Assembly: GCA_039819485.1 (NCBI GenBank)
Contig: JBCBRY010000006.1
Span: 81,232-145,231 of the forward strand
Reading direction: 5' to 3'
DNA length: 64,000 bases
Origin: UBA6168 sp039819485
Lineage (GTDB): Bacteria; Bacteroidota; Bacteroidia; Chitinophagales; Saprospiraceae
The position numbers and the translations under genes were made by a program. Under the pieces are notes generated by a model, which saw nothing but the letters and a program-made list of their open reading frames with translations, ran no database searches and was not told the DNA's origin. The stretch's first letter is position 1; every line of letters starts with the position of its first letter. This document shows positions 29,201 to 36,127 of the stretch, piece after piece.

Positions 29201-29708
29201 TAAAAGCGGACGTATCAAGAGTACCGATGGGTTTTCCAGCATCTACTTCGATGACGTTCCAAGTGGATCCTATTATGTCTCGATCAAACACCGGAATCAC
29301 ATTGGGGTCTGCTCATTAAATCCATTTATCCTTTCCCCTGCTACGACTTCTATAGATTTTACATCAACCTCTATGGAGCTATGGAACGACTATTCCCTGG
29401 GAGACTATAATGGCAAACAGGCCCTTTGGCTGGGCGACGTGGACGGCAACCAAAACGTCATTTTCCAGGGGCCTGCCAATGATGTATTCCATATCCTCTT
29501 TACGGTATTGACAGACCCGGACAACGAAGGTCATTTGGCCAATTTTGTCATCATTGGCTATACACCTTTTGATGTAAACATGGATGGACTGACCATTTTT
29601 CAGGGACCAAAAAATGATAAAGCCCCAATCTTATTTCATTCGATTTTATCGACAGAGGAAAACAATCACCTCTTGGCAAATTTCATCTTGACAGCCAAGT
29701 TGCCTTAA
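20256..29708 (+). CDS. Giant mosaic surface protein (3150 residues)
   Basis: Secreted multi-domain protein. The signal peptide is about residues 1-26. Two CBM-like jelly-roll modules start at 61 and 203 (CILIQNPEF and CILMQNPDF). A third Cys-rich module starts near 353. A PA14-like module is about 560-725 (GYIVPSQTGNYTFNVTGDDD), and a LamG-like module is about 790-1000 (AWWTFEGSTEDVSGNLNHAN). Four tandem 97-residue Ig-like repeats span 1031-1418, with a fifth at 1680-1781. HYR/PKD-like and cadherin-like modules (about 1420-1960 and 2225-2380) flank two copies of a lectin-like unit (about 1966 and 2120). Thrombospondin-3-type Ca-binding repeats cover 2384-2879, and a duplicated dockerin-like end covers 3060-3150. 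No standard T9SS type A or B domain is seen. An adhesion or matrix role is inferred. Confidence 0.9.
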   Translation: MNFCTTSIKIFFTTIWLFIVIQPSLADRPDAKSLSALESTVECNDQHFLSEADFELPMAPCILIQNPEFDASLTDWTEVGTASSTTDAYAGTHAAEIGGISGMIIQTHTGITEGNIYTLSAYAKRSGYTFWTAIGIAFYDASFNALSNNFTSITSTSYSLHEVSAIAPAGAVYVEVYARQFGFGTVTVDEFCLEETVIVIGDCILMQNPDFEDNLNGWFGSGSVTTSTDSYTGNNAAELISNGTYIYQRLSVTPGMTYELNTYAKVGSSPPNYAEIFMDWRDANGNLLGTIYQPVLREVNEYAWFSLKGEAPPNAAYADVGAYKTGGSSRRLLVDEFCFSVSNQLGGDDFDLTCGCSDNMLPNGGYEHNNVWSSYPYNIEGIPANGISDNDDYKVPPYESDISSNYAFYLYDQNDIINNPEGDHFLMLVDNNDEWHANLDFDDNLLLQNGQSYTLCFYAAAWTTGLHSWGLPSGITQTQNAGVINLGLEFDSGYEEVFAWSIPSSTSFNDLSWTKFSYTFTYNGTDPINGFVLTNDRNNVGTVIDAVSLTRTDCLPTKECSTNGLNYERWENISSHDIKEMLWDPNFPNNYDFNDIITDYQGPSNFADSYGSRVYGYIVPSQTGNYTFNVTGDDDVLFYLSTDSTYVNKSQVAYIDGWTSITEHNKYSSQTSNTIYLEAGEKYFTELLHKEGWGGDHFQVYWRTPSNSSWNIVPNANLRPVCYAEICDNGLDDDLDGLVDCEDDDCSGSMTTTYTVIDENCGSGGGEIDLTVPSIDAPLSYVWSDMPMAAWWTFEGSTEDVSGNLNHANYTSGSLSFDNDAVEGNNVAYFNGNTRIRYSIDNGFMEVPVSELSVSMWVKPDNLSGIRTLFDEGGSTGGRGMAIRLNNDRLSAGVRNGGNTLFHDESHQFPNDGQWHHVAAVFDNGEFTVYLDGVPSSTQTASFTSIEKHGNNGGIGGNFGGSVLNSGSTRYRGYMDDVRYYLIGLNANQVADLARNDGDRFNLFAGTYTVSVNTSSGCSFDETIVVNSSANHDNGGLITGNEVSCLSSFDPGLITSTSTASGGGSGTTEYQWQLSTDNGSTWTDIPGATSENYNPVSISTTTQYRRGGRLMPCLAWVYSDIVTKSINTNFTEAGTITGEEEVCGTYDPGTITETNAPVGGSGGSTEFQWQQTTDTLAGWSDIAGATSVDYDPSSISTTTYFRRNARRTPCSDYVSSNIVVKTVVNNYTDGGLIAGTEEMCGSFDPDLISSITTPSGGNDGSVIYIWERSTDGVVWSQIGGSNTETYNPTTVIQTTYFRRGSRRSPCLAFIYSNIVEKTVAVNFTAGGIIEGDQSVCGDYDPFNITSLTDPSGGVDGTLVYQWQQSTDNGANWTVIPGAADAEYDPGIITQSTLFRRQSRRSPCSSWINSNSISKEKRDLPVPVLVDAPTPINGFICEWMSYPYESQDEGAGATYFWDFGTYAIPNTATGRGPHNITYNVPGTLTSTTVTAELTVYKNGCAGIGTTDFEVRPQIVVTDITVTDPENCNSSNGAIDVTTLHPAGTFVEGSVDGGVTWNPEPINIGNLAAGVYELWLRYDGGECEQVWGNVTVTDPGSLTADIQLSTTETCNNTFFTVEAIPVGSGNPDYSWDFGPSASPVIAYGVGPHTVSYSDGGEKQIELTISENFCTGLVDTTITIVSTYMDGGTLTGDEDLCSIGPAGIMETDIPPSGGHAGTIDYQWESREDDDLGGWTAWVEIAGATSDTYTPAFIGKNTQFRRKVRRLPCLDWAYSAEVEKRVSGTPQPQDDIYTSACPGFLFFDYVNSNDLNLINPIYSIAVPPSNGTLDLDTDGEFVYTPNASFCGSDQFTYTVCNNGTTCCTNATVIIDLSDSESPILQNIPDDLIISCDDEVPLAPIVDAWENCQNVTLGLDEESNQGELDSCSIYNYNLWRTWTASDYCGNNASEQQTISIQDNTAPDIYRIYTLPNGKKMVAGVMENVSERWKTIGFPIQFASTPIVFAQVITNNENTAVNTRLRNVSTAQFELRLQEEENQDDRHANESVAWIAIEEGSNTDGWSIEVGSTLLSSSASSINFGDPYPDPGFIGTPQTFNENNPISLRINSLNSTAVNIFLQEELSFDPETNHGFERVGYIAMSGSGNITNDDGEIIGETGKVSVNHNNLTVNLSHTYHNPVVVFGGLPMNESQEAVIRVENLTAESFQVRVEEWEYNDGMHAFEEISFMVVEGSIPFDQVVECDNIPEIPTIGVDIVGKDNCDVSTPLTVTDSQFEFDCENDTIFSRTFFVQDECGNITSLTQVFTLRDTTPPTFSAPADVTITCLSDENDLSNTGDVTDEMDNCADNLEATYTDDRANVAGCFGYIIREWQLEDYCGNMALDTQIIFLFNDNDTDGDGVPDPFDIDDDNDGIPDIVEDSGDTDGDGIPDSQDLDSDNDGIPDIIEAGLVDENGDGIVDSFGDPDWDSDGDGLANEVDADQNNPDEFASVDFDPTSGTADVDGDGVPNYVDLDSDNDGIPDIIEAGGVDTNGDGVIDYPDPSNPESMLDSDGDGFVDYYDPDDDTSFGVDDGGDVLVTNDNGEYNGGDGGFEPDFDGDGIPNYWDSDSDNDGIADIIESGGIDTNGDGVIDNDEFTDVNDNGFHDEYENSGLIITDPDGANEDGKPEDDDGDGTAYNGGDNDNDGSPNFIDTDSDNDNINDIVEVGYANLDANNDGMLDSFVDVDNNGFNDDSEGTIFTDDDGMTEDGIPEDSNDSGDSAYDSVIPDGTYGEENGENDIDDDGDGVPNFLDNDSDGDNINDEYEDTNGNGHTDEGETGWLNTDTDGDLIPDGVEDSNQNGVYDEETETDPTDSDTDDDGLDDGVEDSNQNGTVDGPDESDPINPCDPLVNPACIGVSLDMVVSLGGALIDLPNSNEMSDKLREGGHLPVDEPYSALPFFNHVGEGGGEKVLDLSVFEEEGPNAVVDWIMVELRSPVLPSLVVATKSGLLTKSGRIKSTDGFSSIYFDDVPSGSYYVSIKHRNHIGVCSLNPFILSPATTSIDFTSTSMELWNDYSLGDYNGKQALWLGDVDGNQNVIFQGPANDVFHILFTVLTDPDNEGHLANFVIIGYTPFDVNMDGLTIFQGPKNDKAPILFHSILSTEENNHLLANFILTAKLP
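23347..24507 (+). repeat. Four tandem 97-codon Ig-like repeats
   Basis: Copies begin at 23347, 23641, 23931 and 24219 (period 288-294 bases). Each has GG.I.G...C near the start, a Y.WQ.STD strand, and a final YRRG.R..PC, so two cysteines per unit probably pair. A diverged fifth copy starts at 25294. Confidence 0.88.
27406..28890 (+). repeat. Thrombospondin-3-type Ca-binding repeats
   Basis: About 490 residues of units such as DTDGDGVPD, DDDNDGIPDI and DSDNDGIPDIIEAG, with the D-x-D-x-D-G ligand pattern. Long antisense ORFs here arise from the repetitive GAT/GAC codons and are not genes. Confidence 0.9.
29434..29705 (+). repeat. Duplicated 45-residue C-terminal module
   Basis: Unit 1 (GDVDGNQNVIFQGPAND, then ILFTVL and HLANFVI) and unit 2 (FDVNMDGLTIFQGPKND, then ILFHSIL and LLANFIL) align almost end to end. 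Each starts with a D-x-(D/N)-x-x-G loop as in dockerin F-hands, then IFQGP.ND. Confidence 0.8.
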
Positions 29709-30393
29709 CCAATGATCTTAAAAAACCCCAAATGCATGAAGACTTTATGAGAGGGAGAATTGGAAGCCGTGCCAATGTTAATTGGCCGGCTCTTTTTCCA
29801 GCTGCGTTGGTTAAGGTTGAAAACCAAACTGATTTTACTAATTATCACAGGTTGGCAACAAAATATAAAGATTTATGAGAGGGAGAATTGGAAGCCGTGC
29901 CAATGTAAACTTGGCCGGCTCTTTTCCCAGCCTTCATGTACGTTTGACCTGAACCTGCAATAGATTTCATCGCTCGTAAGATTCATACTCCAAAGACATA
30001 AAGATTTATGAGAGGGAGAATTGGAAGCCGTGCCAAAGTTTTTGGCCGGCTCTTTTTTTGTGTTTTTATTGAATTCCGTCATCAAGCCACTCCTTCCACC
30101 AACACTATTCAACATCTCTTCTGAAACAAATGACGGGTAAAAAAACAGCTGATTTTCAAGCTTTAAAGCGATTAGTTCTAACCTATTTTTTGAAATCTGT
30201 TAGATTTTACTTGGCCCAGGTTATTGGTTTTCAGCTTATTGTATAACTATACCTGTCATTCACATTATAGAACATAAATCAAAAAGTGTGCATTGCCAGG
30301 ATGTGCAACTTAAAAAACTTGGCAAAATTGTAGCCTTTCAATAATTTCACGGCCTGGACGAATTACTACATTTTCCAAAAATCCTCTCATGTG
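29709..30393. other. Interval with three-copy repeat array
   Basis: Holds the array of 29740-30060; the remaining 330 bases up to the amidase gene show no ORF or clear promoter. Confidence 0.6.
29740..30060 (+). ncRNA. Three tandem copies of a conserved block plus terminator-like hairpin
   Basis: Each copy has TTTATGAGAGGGAGAATTGG, then AAGCCGTGCCAA and a hairpin ending in CCGGCT plus a T-run. The ATG of each copy lies at 29748, 29875 and 30008. Stem pairs covary: CCAAT/ATTGG in copy 1, CCAA/TTGG in copy 2, CCAAA/TTTGG in copy 3, all inside an AGCCG/CGGCT outer stem. Spacers between copies (about 70 bases) are unrelated. Each block could also encode a short peptide starting MRGRIGSRA, and the first such ORF ends in an ATGA overlap with the second. 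RNA versus peptide function is unresolved. Confidence 0.6.
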
Positions 30394-31605
30394 ATGAACA
30401 TACTCAAGTTGACTTTTCTTTTTTGCCTTTTCCTTCCATGTTGGTTGTTTTCCGCCGATGAAGTAAAGTTTTATGAGACCAAAGCATTGCCCGGCGATGG
30501 GGTGTTTTCCATGTTGAGGAGATATGGCCTGGATAATTTCTCTTGTAACCATTCCAAGTTTTACGAAATTAACAACCTAAAAAAAGATGCACGCCTGAAG
30601 ATTGGCAATAAATACAATTTGCCAATCATGATTTATAAATTCAATGGCAAAACCATCAGGTCTTCCATAGGAATCAATGATTGGAATACTGCGAAAAACA
30701 TAGAGAAATACAATGATAAAATGCTCTCCGACGGCTACCGGAATAAGTCGTTCAAAAAGGATAAAATACTATGGGTGCCTTTCCATTTACTCAAGTGTCC
30801 AAAAGAAGATATACCCATTGTTGAAAATAAACCTTCCGTTATCAACCCTGTAGGAAATGACCTGGCCACCAGACCGGCCAAAGGAAGAAACTACCCGATC
30901 TTTGGGGAAAAGTACGCTTACACGCCATTAAAAAGTCAAAAACTATTGGGGAAAGTGTTTTATATAGTTGGCGGGCATGGTGGACCCGACCCAGGGGCCG
31001 TGGCCAAAAAAGGCAAACATACACTTTGCGAAGACGAATACGCTTATGATGTAGCGCTCAGATTGGTCCGGAACCTAATTGCACACGGAGCAACGGCCTA
31101 CATGATTACCCGCGATCCAAACGATGGTATCCGCGACGACCAATATTTGAAATGTGACACCGATGAGGTTACCTGGGGCAACTTAAAGATTCCAGCTCCA
31201 CAAAAAACCAGATTGTTTCAGCGTTCAAATATCGTCAATGAGCTGTATGAAAAACACAAAAAACAAGGCGTTAAAGATCAAAAACTCATTGTGATCCACG
31301 TCGACTCCAGAGCCAAACGGGAACAAACCGATCTCTATTTTTACTACCATCCGGATGATCCAAAAGGAAAAGAGCTGGCAACCAACATGCTCAAAAGCAT
31401 GGAAACCAACTACAAAAAATATCGCAAGGGAAGAGGCTACGACGGCAGTGTTACTTCCCGCGACCTGCACATGTTGAGAGAAACTAAAGTGACCTCTTCT
31501 TATATTGAAATTGGCAATATTCGCCATCCTACCGATCAACAGAGGATCATTGTTCCCCGCAACCGGCAATTACTGGCTGACTGGCTATTTCAAGGATTGT
31601 TATAG
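30394..31605 (+). CDS. N-acetylmuramoyl-L-alanine amidase
   Basis: A peptidoglycan hydrolase of the Amidase_3 family, about 403 residues. The start is the ATG at 30394; the preceding GTG is in frame. A signal peptide (ILKLTFLFCLFLPCWLFSAD) is followed by a LysM-like region (GDGVFSMLRRYGLDNFSCNH, about 30-70). The Zn-dependent catalytic domain (about 190-404) has the first His in IVGGHGGPDPGA, Glu in CEDEYAYDVALRL, the second His in VIHVDSRA and the catalytic Glu in SSYIEIGNIRH. It acts in the periplasm on the stem peptide bond. Confidence 0.88.
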   Translation: MNILKLTFLFCLFLPCWLFSADEVKFYETKALPGDGVFSMLRRYGLDNFSCNHSKFYEINNLKKDARLKIGNKYNLPIMIYKFNGKTIRSSIGINDWNTAKNIEKYNDKMLSDGYRNKSFKKDKILWVPFHLLKCPKEDIPIVENKPSVINPVGNDLATRPAKGRNYPIFGEKYAYTPLKSQKLLGKVFYIVGGHGGPDPGAVAKKGKHTLCEDEYAYDVALRLVRNLIAHGATAYMITRDPNDGIRDDQYLKCDTDEVTWGNLKIPAPQKTRLFQRSNIVNELYEKHKKQGVKDQKLIVIHVDSRAKREQTDLYFYYHPDDPKGKELATNMLKSMETNYKKYRKGRGYDGSVTSRDLHMLRETKVTSSYIEIGNIRHPTDQQRIIVPRNRQLLADWLFQGLL

Positions 31606-31655
31606 AATTGTCAGCACGTATGCAAAGGATACAGCCGCAATTCGCAGTACTAAAC

Positions 31656-31663
31656 TATTTTTG
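31656..31663 (+). promoter_or_regulatory. Candidate -7 element (TATTTTTG)
   Basis: Ends 5 bases before the ATG at 31669. If used, the RNA would be leaderless or translation would begin at the in-frame ATG at 31708. Confidence 0.35.
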
Positions 31664-31668
31664 CAGCT

Positions 31669-33489
31669 ATGAAAAAACTCTTTTTTAGTGCTGCCGTTTT
31701 TGGTATCATGAATTGTTACCGATTGACATTTTTCGTTTTTTCAATAAAGATTTTTACAATTATCACCTTGTTTCAAGGTATAGTCTTTCCATTGCATGGA
31801 CAAGCATTGCCCATCAGTATCGACAGCCGATTTGAAGATTGGAGTTCTGAGGCAATCGAAGTGGCAGACCCCGCGGATGATGGTTCAGGCATTGAGCTGC
31901 TGAGGATGGCTGTTGCCAACGACTCCACCCGTCTTTTTATCCAAATAGAAATGGTGCAAGAGATCAACCTGACTGACGATCAAAACCTGACATTGTACAT
32001 CGACACCGATCTCAACTCATCTACAGGGTTGTCGTTCAATGGCATAGGCGCCGAACTGGTCGTCAATTTTGGTGAAAGGGATGTGGTTTATCGTTTGCCC
32101 AGCGGCCAGGGGTTGATGTCGTTAAATGATATAAATTTCCGTCACCAGCCCACGGTGACGAGTACTGTTTTCGAAATGTCGTTTGATCTGACCGCCGTTT
32201 CGAATATAGGATTTGATTTGTTTTCAGACGAGGGTGTTAGTTTGGTTTGGAAGGATGAAACCGGCCCGGCAGGTGATGCACTTCCCGACGAAGCAAGTGT
32301 CTTTACTTACCTGTTTGACAAATCGCCGGTTCCAGCTCTGGAACCGATCCCATTGGAGAAAGAAAACCCTGCTACGGTCAGATTGGCCACCTGGAATGTT
32401 TTACAGAATGGCATTGATGATATTGACCGGAAGGCATATTTCACTAAAATACTCAGTGTCGTCAAACCTGACATTATTACTTTTAACGAATGCTGGGATA
32501 TCAACCCATTTCAGGTTGCATCTTTTATGAACAACGCTGTTCCGTTAGAGAATTTTGAAAATTGGCAAACAGTCAAGGTGGACGATGGAAATATAACGGC
32601 CTCCCGGTATCCCATTTTGCAAAGTTGGTACATCCTGCCCGGTCAGCGGCTGACCGCTTCCCTGATCGATATACCTTCCAGTATTTCTGACAAGGACCTG
32701 TTGGTTATTAATGCTCATTTCCGGTGCTGTTTCAATGATTTTGACCGACAGCGCGAAGCCGATGCATTTGTAGAATTTATACAGGACGCCAAGACACCCG
32801 GAGGCATTATTGATCTGCCGGAAAACACACCGTTTGTATTGTCAGGTGACCTGAACCTGGTCGGTGAAAGCCAGCAACTCACAACTATTCTGAGCGGCGA
32901 TGTCGTCAATACCACCCAATTTGGCCTGGGCGGTCCAATGGACTGGGATGGGGGTGATTTGGTGGATGTGATCAGTACCCACACGGATGATCGGTTGGCT
33001 TATACGTGGAAAAACAATTTCAGTAGTTTCCCTCCATCGCGCATTGATTTTCACATAATTTCGGGATCGGCAATGGACGTTGATAAATCGTATACGGTGC
33101 AGACAGAATCCATGTCGCCCGAGCGCCTGGAAGAATATGGCCTCTCTCCTTTTGACGCAACTTTCGCTTCCGATCATTTACCAAAGGTGACCGATCTGTT
33201 ATTGCCGATGCCAGTTGCTACTTCAGATATTGCGGAAGATTGGGGGCTGACGGTTTTTCCAAACCCGTCGGCTGATAATTGTTGGGTAGCTTTTTCAATA
33301 GAAAATAAAAATGAAATTCATTTCACCCTTATCAATTCCATTGGTGAAGTCATTAAAGAATGGCGGCAATCATATCCGGCCGGCAAACATCAAATTCAGG
33401 TCGAGCTAGAAGATTTGACCACCGGCATCTACTATTTAAAATTAAAAACAGTAGAAAAAAATGGCTCACTGAAAATTATGAAAAAATAA
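31669..33489 (+). CDS. Secreted endonuclease/exonuclease/phosphatase protein, T9SS type A
   Basis: A 606-residue exported protein. The ATG at 31669 gives an unusually long signal region; the ATG at 31708 would give a normal one (NCYRLTFFVFSIKIF ... HGQA). Residues about 50-215 form a beta-sandwich-like domain (IDSRFEDWSSEAIEV). The EEP domain (about 235-510) has VRLATWNVLQNG, PDIITFNECWD, VINAHFRCC, FVLSGDLNLVG and a final FASDHLPKV, matching the nuclease/phosphodiesterase metal and catalytic residues. The last about 80 residues are a T9SS domain (LTVFPNPSADNCWVAF ... TGIYYLKLK). Nucleic acid versus phospholipid substrate cannot be chosen. Confidence 0.88.
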   Translation: MKKLFFSAAVFGIMNCYRLTFFVFSIKIFTIITLFQGIVFPLHGQALPISIDSRFEDWSSEAIEVADPADDGSGIELLRMAVANDSTRLFIQIEMVQEINLTDDQNLTLYIDTDLNSSTGLSFNGIGAELVVNFGERDVVYRLPSGQGLMSLNDINFRHQPTVTSTVFEMSFDLTAVSNIGFDLFSDEGVSLVWKDETGPAGDALPDEASVFTYLFDKSPVPALEPIPLEKENPATVRLATWNVLQNGIDDIDRKAYFTKILSVVKPDIITFNECWDINPFQVASFMNNAVPLENFENWQTVKVDDGNITASRYPILQSWYILPGQRLTASLIDIPSSISDKDLLVINAHFRCCFNDFDRQREADAFVEFIQDAKTPGGIIDLPENTPFVLSGDLNLVGESQQLTTILSGDVVNTTQFGLGGPMDWDGGDLVDVISTHTDDRLAYTWKNNFSSFPPSRIDFHIISGSAMDVDKSYTVQTESMSPERLEEYGLSPFDATFASDHLPKVTDLLLPMPVATSDIAEDWGLTVFPNPSADNCWVAFSIENKNEIHFTLINSIGEVIKEWRQSYPAGKHQIQVELEDLTTGIYYLKLKTVEKNGSLKIMKK

Positions 33490-33568
33490 ATCTGGAGTTC
33501 TGTAAGTCAATTGATTTGCAGCGAAGATCTCATTTTGTAACTACTACTAACACGTTAATTCAAGACAC

Positions 33569-36127
33569 ATGACCAATCATGCCCAATTTTTGTTGTGCAG
33601 CTTTTTTGCTTTGATGATCTGCTTCTCAAGCTGCTTTTGGACAAATGAAGCCCCCTCGCCACCAGCAGACAAATGGGATGAAAAAATGGCTCCCCACGAA
33701 GATTTCCATTTGCAAAGAAGTTACCCCGATCCTTTTTTTAATTTAAAAGCCTATGAAAAAGGAGTACAGGAAGCACGCGATAAAGATGCGGTTAAAGGAA
33801 TTGGGTTTGATAATGAATGGACGGTACAAGGGCCTGGAAATATCGGTGCAAGAGCAAATACCGTAGCAGTTCACCCAACAAACGATAGCATTATTTTTAC
33901 AGGATTCAGTAGCGGTGGCGTTTGGAGAACAACCGATGGCGGCGCCAATTGGGAGCCGGTCTTTGATGACCAGCTCTGGCCTTCAGTTGCCGATATTGTT
34001 TTTGACCCTTCAAATCCTTCCACCATCTATGTCGGCACTGGTGACCCTAATATTTCATTCTACCCCATGCTCGGAGATGGCGTGTACAAAAGCACGGACG
34101 GTGGAGACACCTGGACCAACATCGGGCTGCAAGACAACCGGGTCATTCCTGAAATATTGGTACATCCGACCAACCCGGATATCATTTTTGCGGCTTCTAT
34201 GGGCCTGCCTTTTATCAGAGATAATAATCGCGGACTTTACAGGACAACCGACGGTGGAAACAACTGGGAACAAGTTCTATTTATCAGCGATTCCACAGGA
34301 ATAACGGACATACAAATCGATCCTTTTAACCCTGATGTTATTTATGCATCAGGATGGGACCGGGTAAGAAATAATGTGGTCAGTCTTACTACTGGCGAAG
34401 GAGCGAATGTCTACAAATCAGTTGATGGTGGCGACAGTTGGACGCAGCTGGGAGGAGGTTTGCCCGAAGGCATTTTGGGGAGAACTGGTTTGGCTCATTC
34501 TCAAATAACACCGAACCTGGTTTACGCCATGTTCGTCGGCACCAATCAACAATTGCAAGGCGTTTACAAATCTGAGGATGCTGGTGATAATTGGACTCCG
34601 ATCGAAATCATCGGTCTTGAAAACGCACTGGGAGGTTTTGGCTGGTATTTTGGCAAATTAAGAACTCACAGGTTTAATGATGAAGAAATATTTATTCTTG
34701 GAGTTGAACTGTGGCGAGGCTATCCCAATGATGGCATTTGGGAAATCGCTACCCCAGATTGGTGGCTCTACGACGTCCATGCCGACAAACATGATTTGAC
34801 TTTTACCGAAAGCGGCAACATATATCTCGCTACCGATGGCGGTCTTTATCGATCTCCGGACAATGGCACCTCTTGGGTGGATATCGAAAACATTCCGACC
34901 ACTCAGTTTTACCGGGTAGCGTTTAATCCGCATCAGCCTGACTGGTATTACGGCGGCGCGCAGGATAACGGAACCACAGGTGGAAATGACGATATGATCA
35001 ACAACTGGCCAAGGATTTGGGGCGGCGATGGTTTCAAACCCGTTTTTCATCCAACTGAACCAGATATCTTTTATGTAGAAACGCAGCGTGGAAATATTTC
35101 CGTCACTGTCGATGGTGGAATTTACTTTGAACAGGGCGATGCGGGAATTGACAACAATGATCGCAGGGACTGGGACATGCCCTATTTAATGAGTGCCCAT
35201 AATCCGGATGTTCTGTATGCCGGTACTTTCAGGGTCTACAAAAGTGAAAACGGTACCTTCCCTCTGTTCAGTCCGATCAGTGAATCATTGACGGATAGCG
35301 TGACTTTAGCTACTCGCTACCATACCATAACGACCTTATCAGAATCCCCCATTCAGCAAGGATTGTTGTATGCCGGAACGGTGGATGCAAATGTTTGGCG
35401 TACGGATGACGATGGCGAAAACTGGATCAACATAACCAACAGTCTGCCAGAGCGTTACGTAACTGAAGTTAAAGCCTCGCCTACCAATGTCGATTGGGCG
35501 TATGTCACTCATTCAGGTTATAAGGACAATGAATTCATTCCACGTGTACACCGTTCAAAAGACAGAGGAGCGACCTGGGAGGACATCAGCAATGATCTTC
35601 CGGATATAGCCGTCAACGACATTTACATTTTACCAAACCATGAAGATTCTGTCCTTTTTGTTGCCACCGATGCGGGCGTCTACGGTTCGATCAACCGCGG
35701 GGAGAACTGGACCAGAATGGGGAACAACATGCCTTTTGTGCCATCTTTTGACATTGACTGGAATCCCTTTGAAAATACCGTCATAGCTGGCACGTTTGCC
35801 CGTTCGATCATGACCTATCCTATCGATTCTCTGTTGTTCGCACCACCTGTTGATACTTCCACTTCAACACAAAATGTTGTTGCGCAAAAACTGTCCTTGG
35901 AAGTATTTCCAAATCCAGCTACCGCACGCATCAACGTGCGTTTTCCCAGTTCCACGAATACAGAGTCAGAAATAGTCATATTTGACAAGTCAGGTAAACT
36001 CTTTTTAAAGCAATTAATCACGGGCGAAGTAGCTGAATTAAATGTCTCGGCCCTTCCTCCGGGCGAGTATTTCGTCAAGGGAAAAACTGGACATATTGTT
36101 AGGTCAGGCAGGTTTGTGAAAATCTGA
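33569..36127 (+). CDS. BNR/sortilin-type beta-propeller protein, T9SS type A
   Basis: An 852-residue protein of the secreted VPS10/BNR-repeat group seen in Bacteroidota. A signal peptide ends in a lipobox-like FSSC. From about residue 80 there are repeated propeller blades with Asp-box motifs (GVWRTTDGGANWE, GVYKSTDGGDTWTN, GLYRTTDGGNNWE, NVWRTDDDGENWIN). The C-terminal 75 residues are a T9SS type A domain (LEVFPNPATARINVRF ... PPGEYFVKG). The family is usually annotated as glycosyl hydrolase, but no catalytic residues are evident. The lipobox plus T9SS signal is unusual. A hairpin terminator follows. Confidence 0.85.
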   Translation: MTNHAQFLLCSFFALMICFSSCFWTNEAPSPPADKWDEKMAPHEDFHLQRSYPDPFFNLKAYEKGVQEARDKDAVKGIGFDNEWTVQGPGNIGARANTVAVHPTNDSIIFTGFSSGGVWRTTDGGANWEPVFDDQLWPSVADIVFDPSNPSTIYVGTGDPNISFYPMLGDGVYKSTDGGDTWTNIGLQDNRVIPEILVHPTNPDIIFAASMGLPFIRDNNRGLYRTTDGGNNWEQVLFISDSTGITDIQIDPFNPDVIYASGWDRVRNNVVSLTTGEGANVYKSVDGGDSWTQLGGGLPEGILGRTGLAHSQITPNLVYAMFVGTNQQLQGVYKSEDAGDNWTPIEIIGLENALGGFGWYFGKLRTHRFNDEEIFILGVELWRGYPNDGIWEIATPDWWLYDVHADKHDLTFTESGNIYLATDGGLYRSPDNGTSWVDIENIPTTQFYRVAFNPHQPDWYYGGAQDNGTTGGNDDMINNWPRIWGGDGFKPVFHPTEPDIFYVETQRGNISVTVDGGIYFEQGDAGIDNNDRRDWDMPYLMSAHNPDVLYAGTFRVYKSENGTFPLFSPISESLTDSVTLATRYHTITTLSESPIQQGLLYAGTVDANVWRTDDDGENWINITNSLPERYVTEVKASPTNVDWAYVTHSGYKDNEFIPRVHRSKDRGATWEDISNDLPDIAVNDIYILPNHEDSVLFVATDAGVYGSINRGENWTRMGNNMPFVPSFDIDWNPFENTVIAGTFARSIMTYPIDSLLFAPPVDTSTSTQNVVAQKLSLEVFPNPATARINVRFPSSTNTESEIVIFDKSGKLFLKQLITGEVAELNVSALPPGEYFVKGKTGHIVRSGRFVKI

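Noticed and set aside
29740..30060. CRISPR array or integron attC sites
   Set aside because: Only three copies, spacing about 130 bases, copies end in a terminator-like stem, no cas genes or integrase, and no RYYYAAC/GTTRRRY ends.
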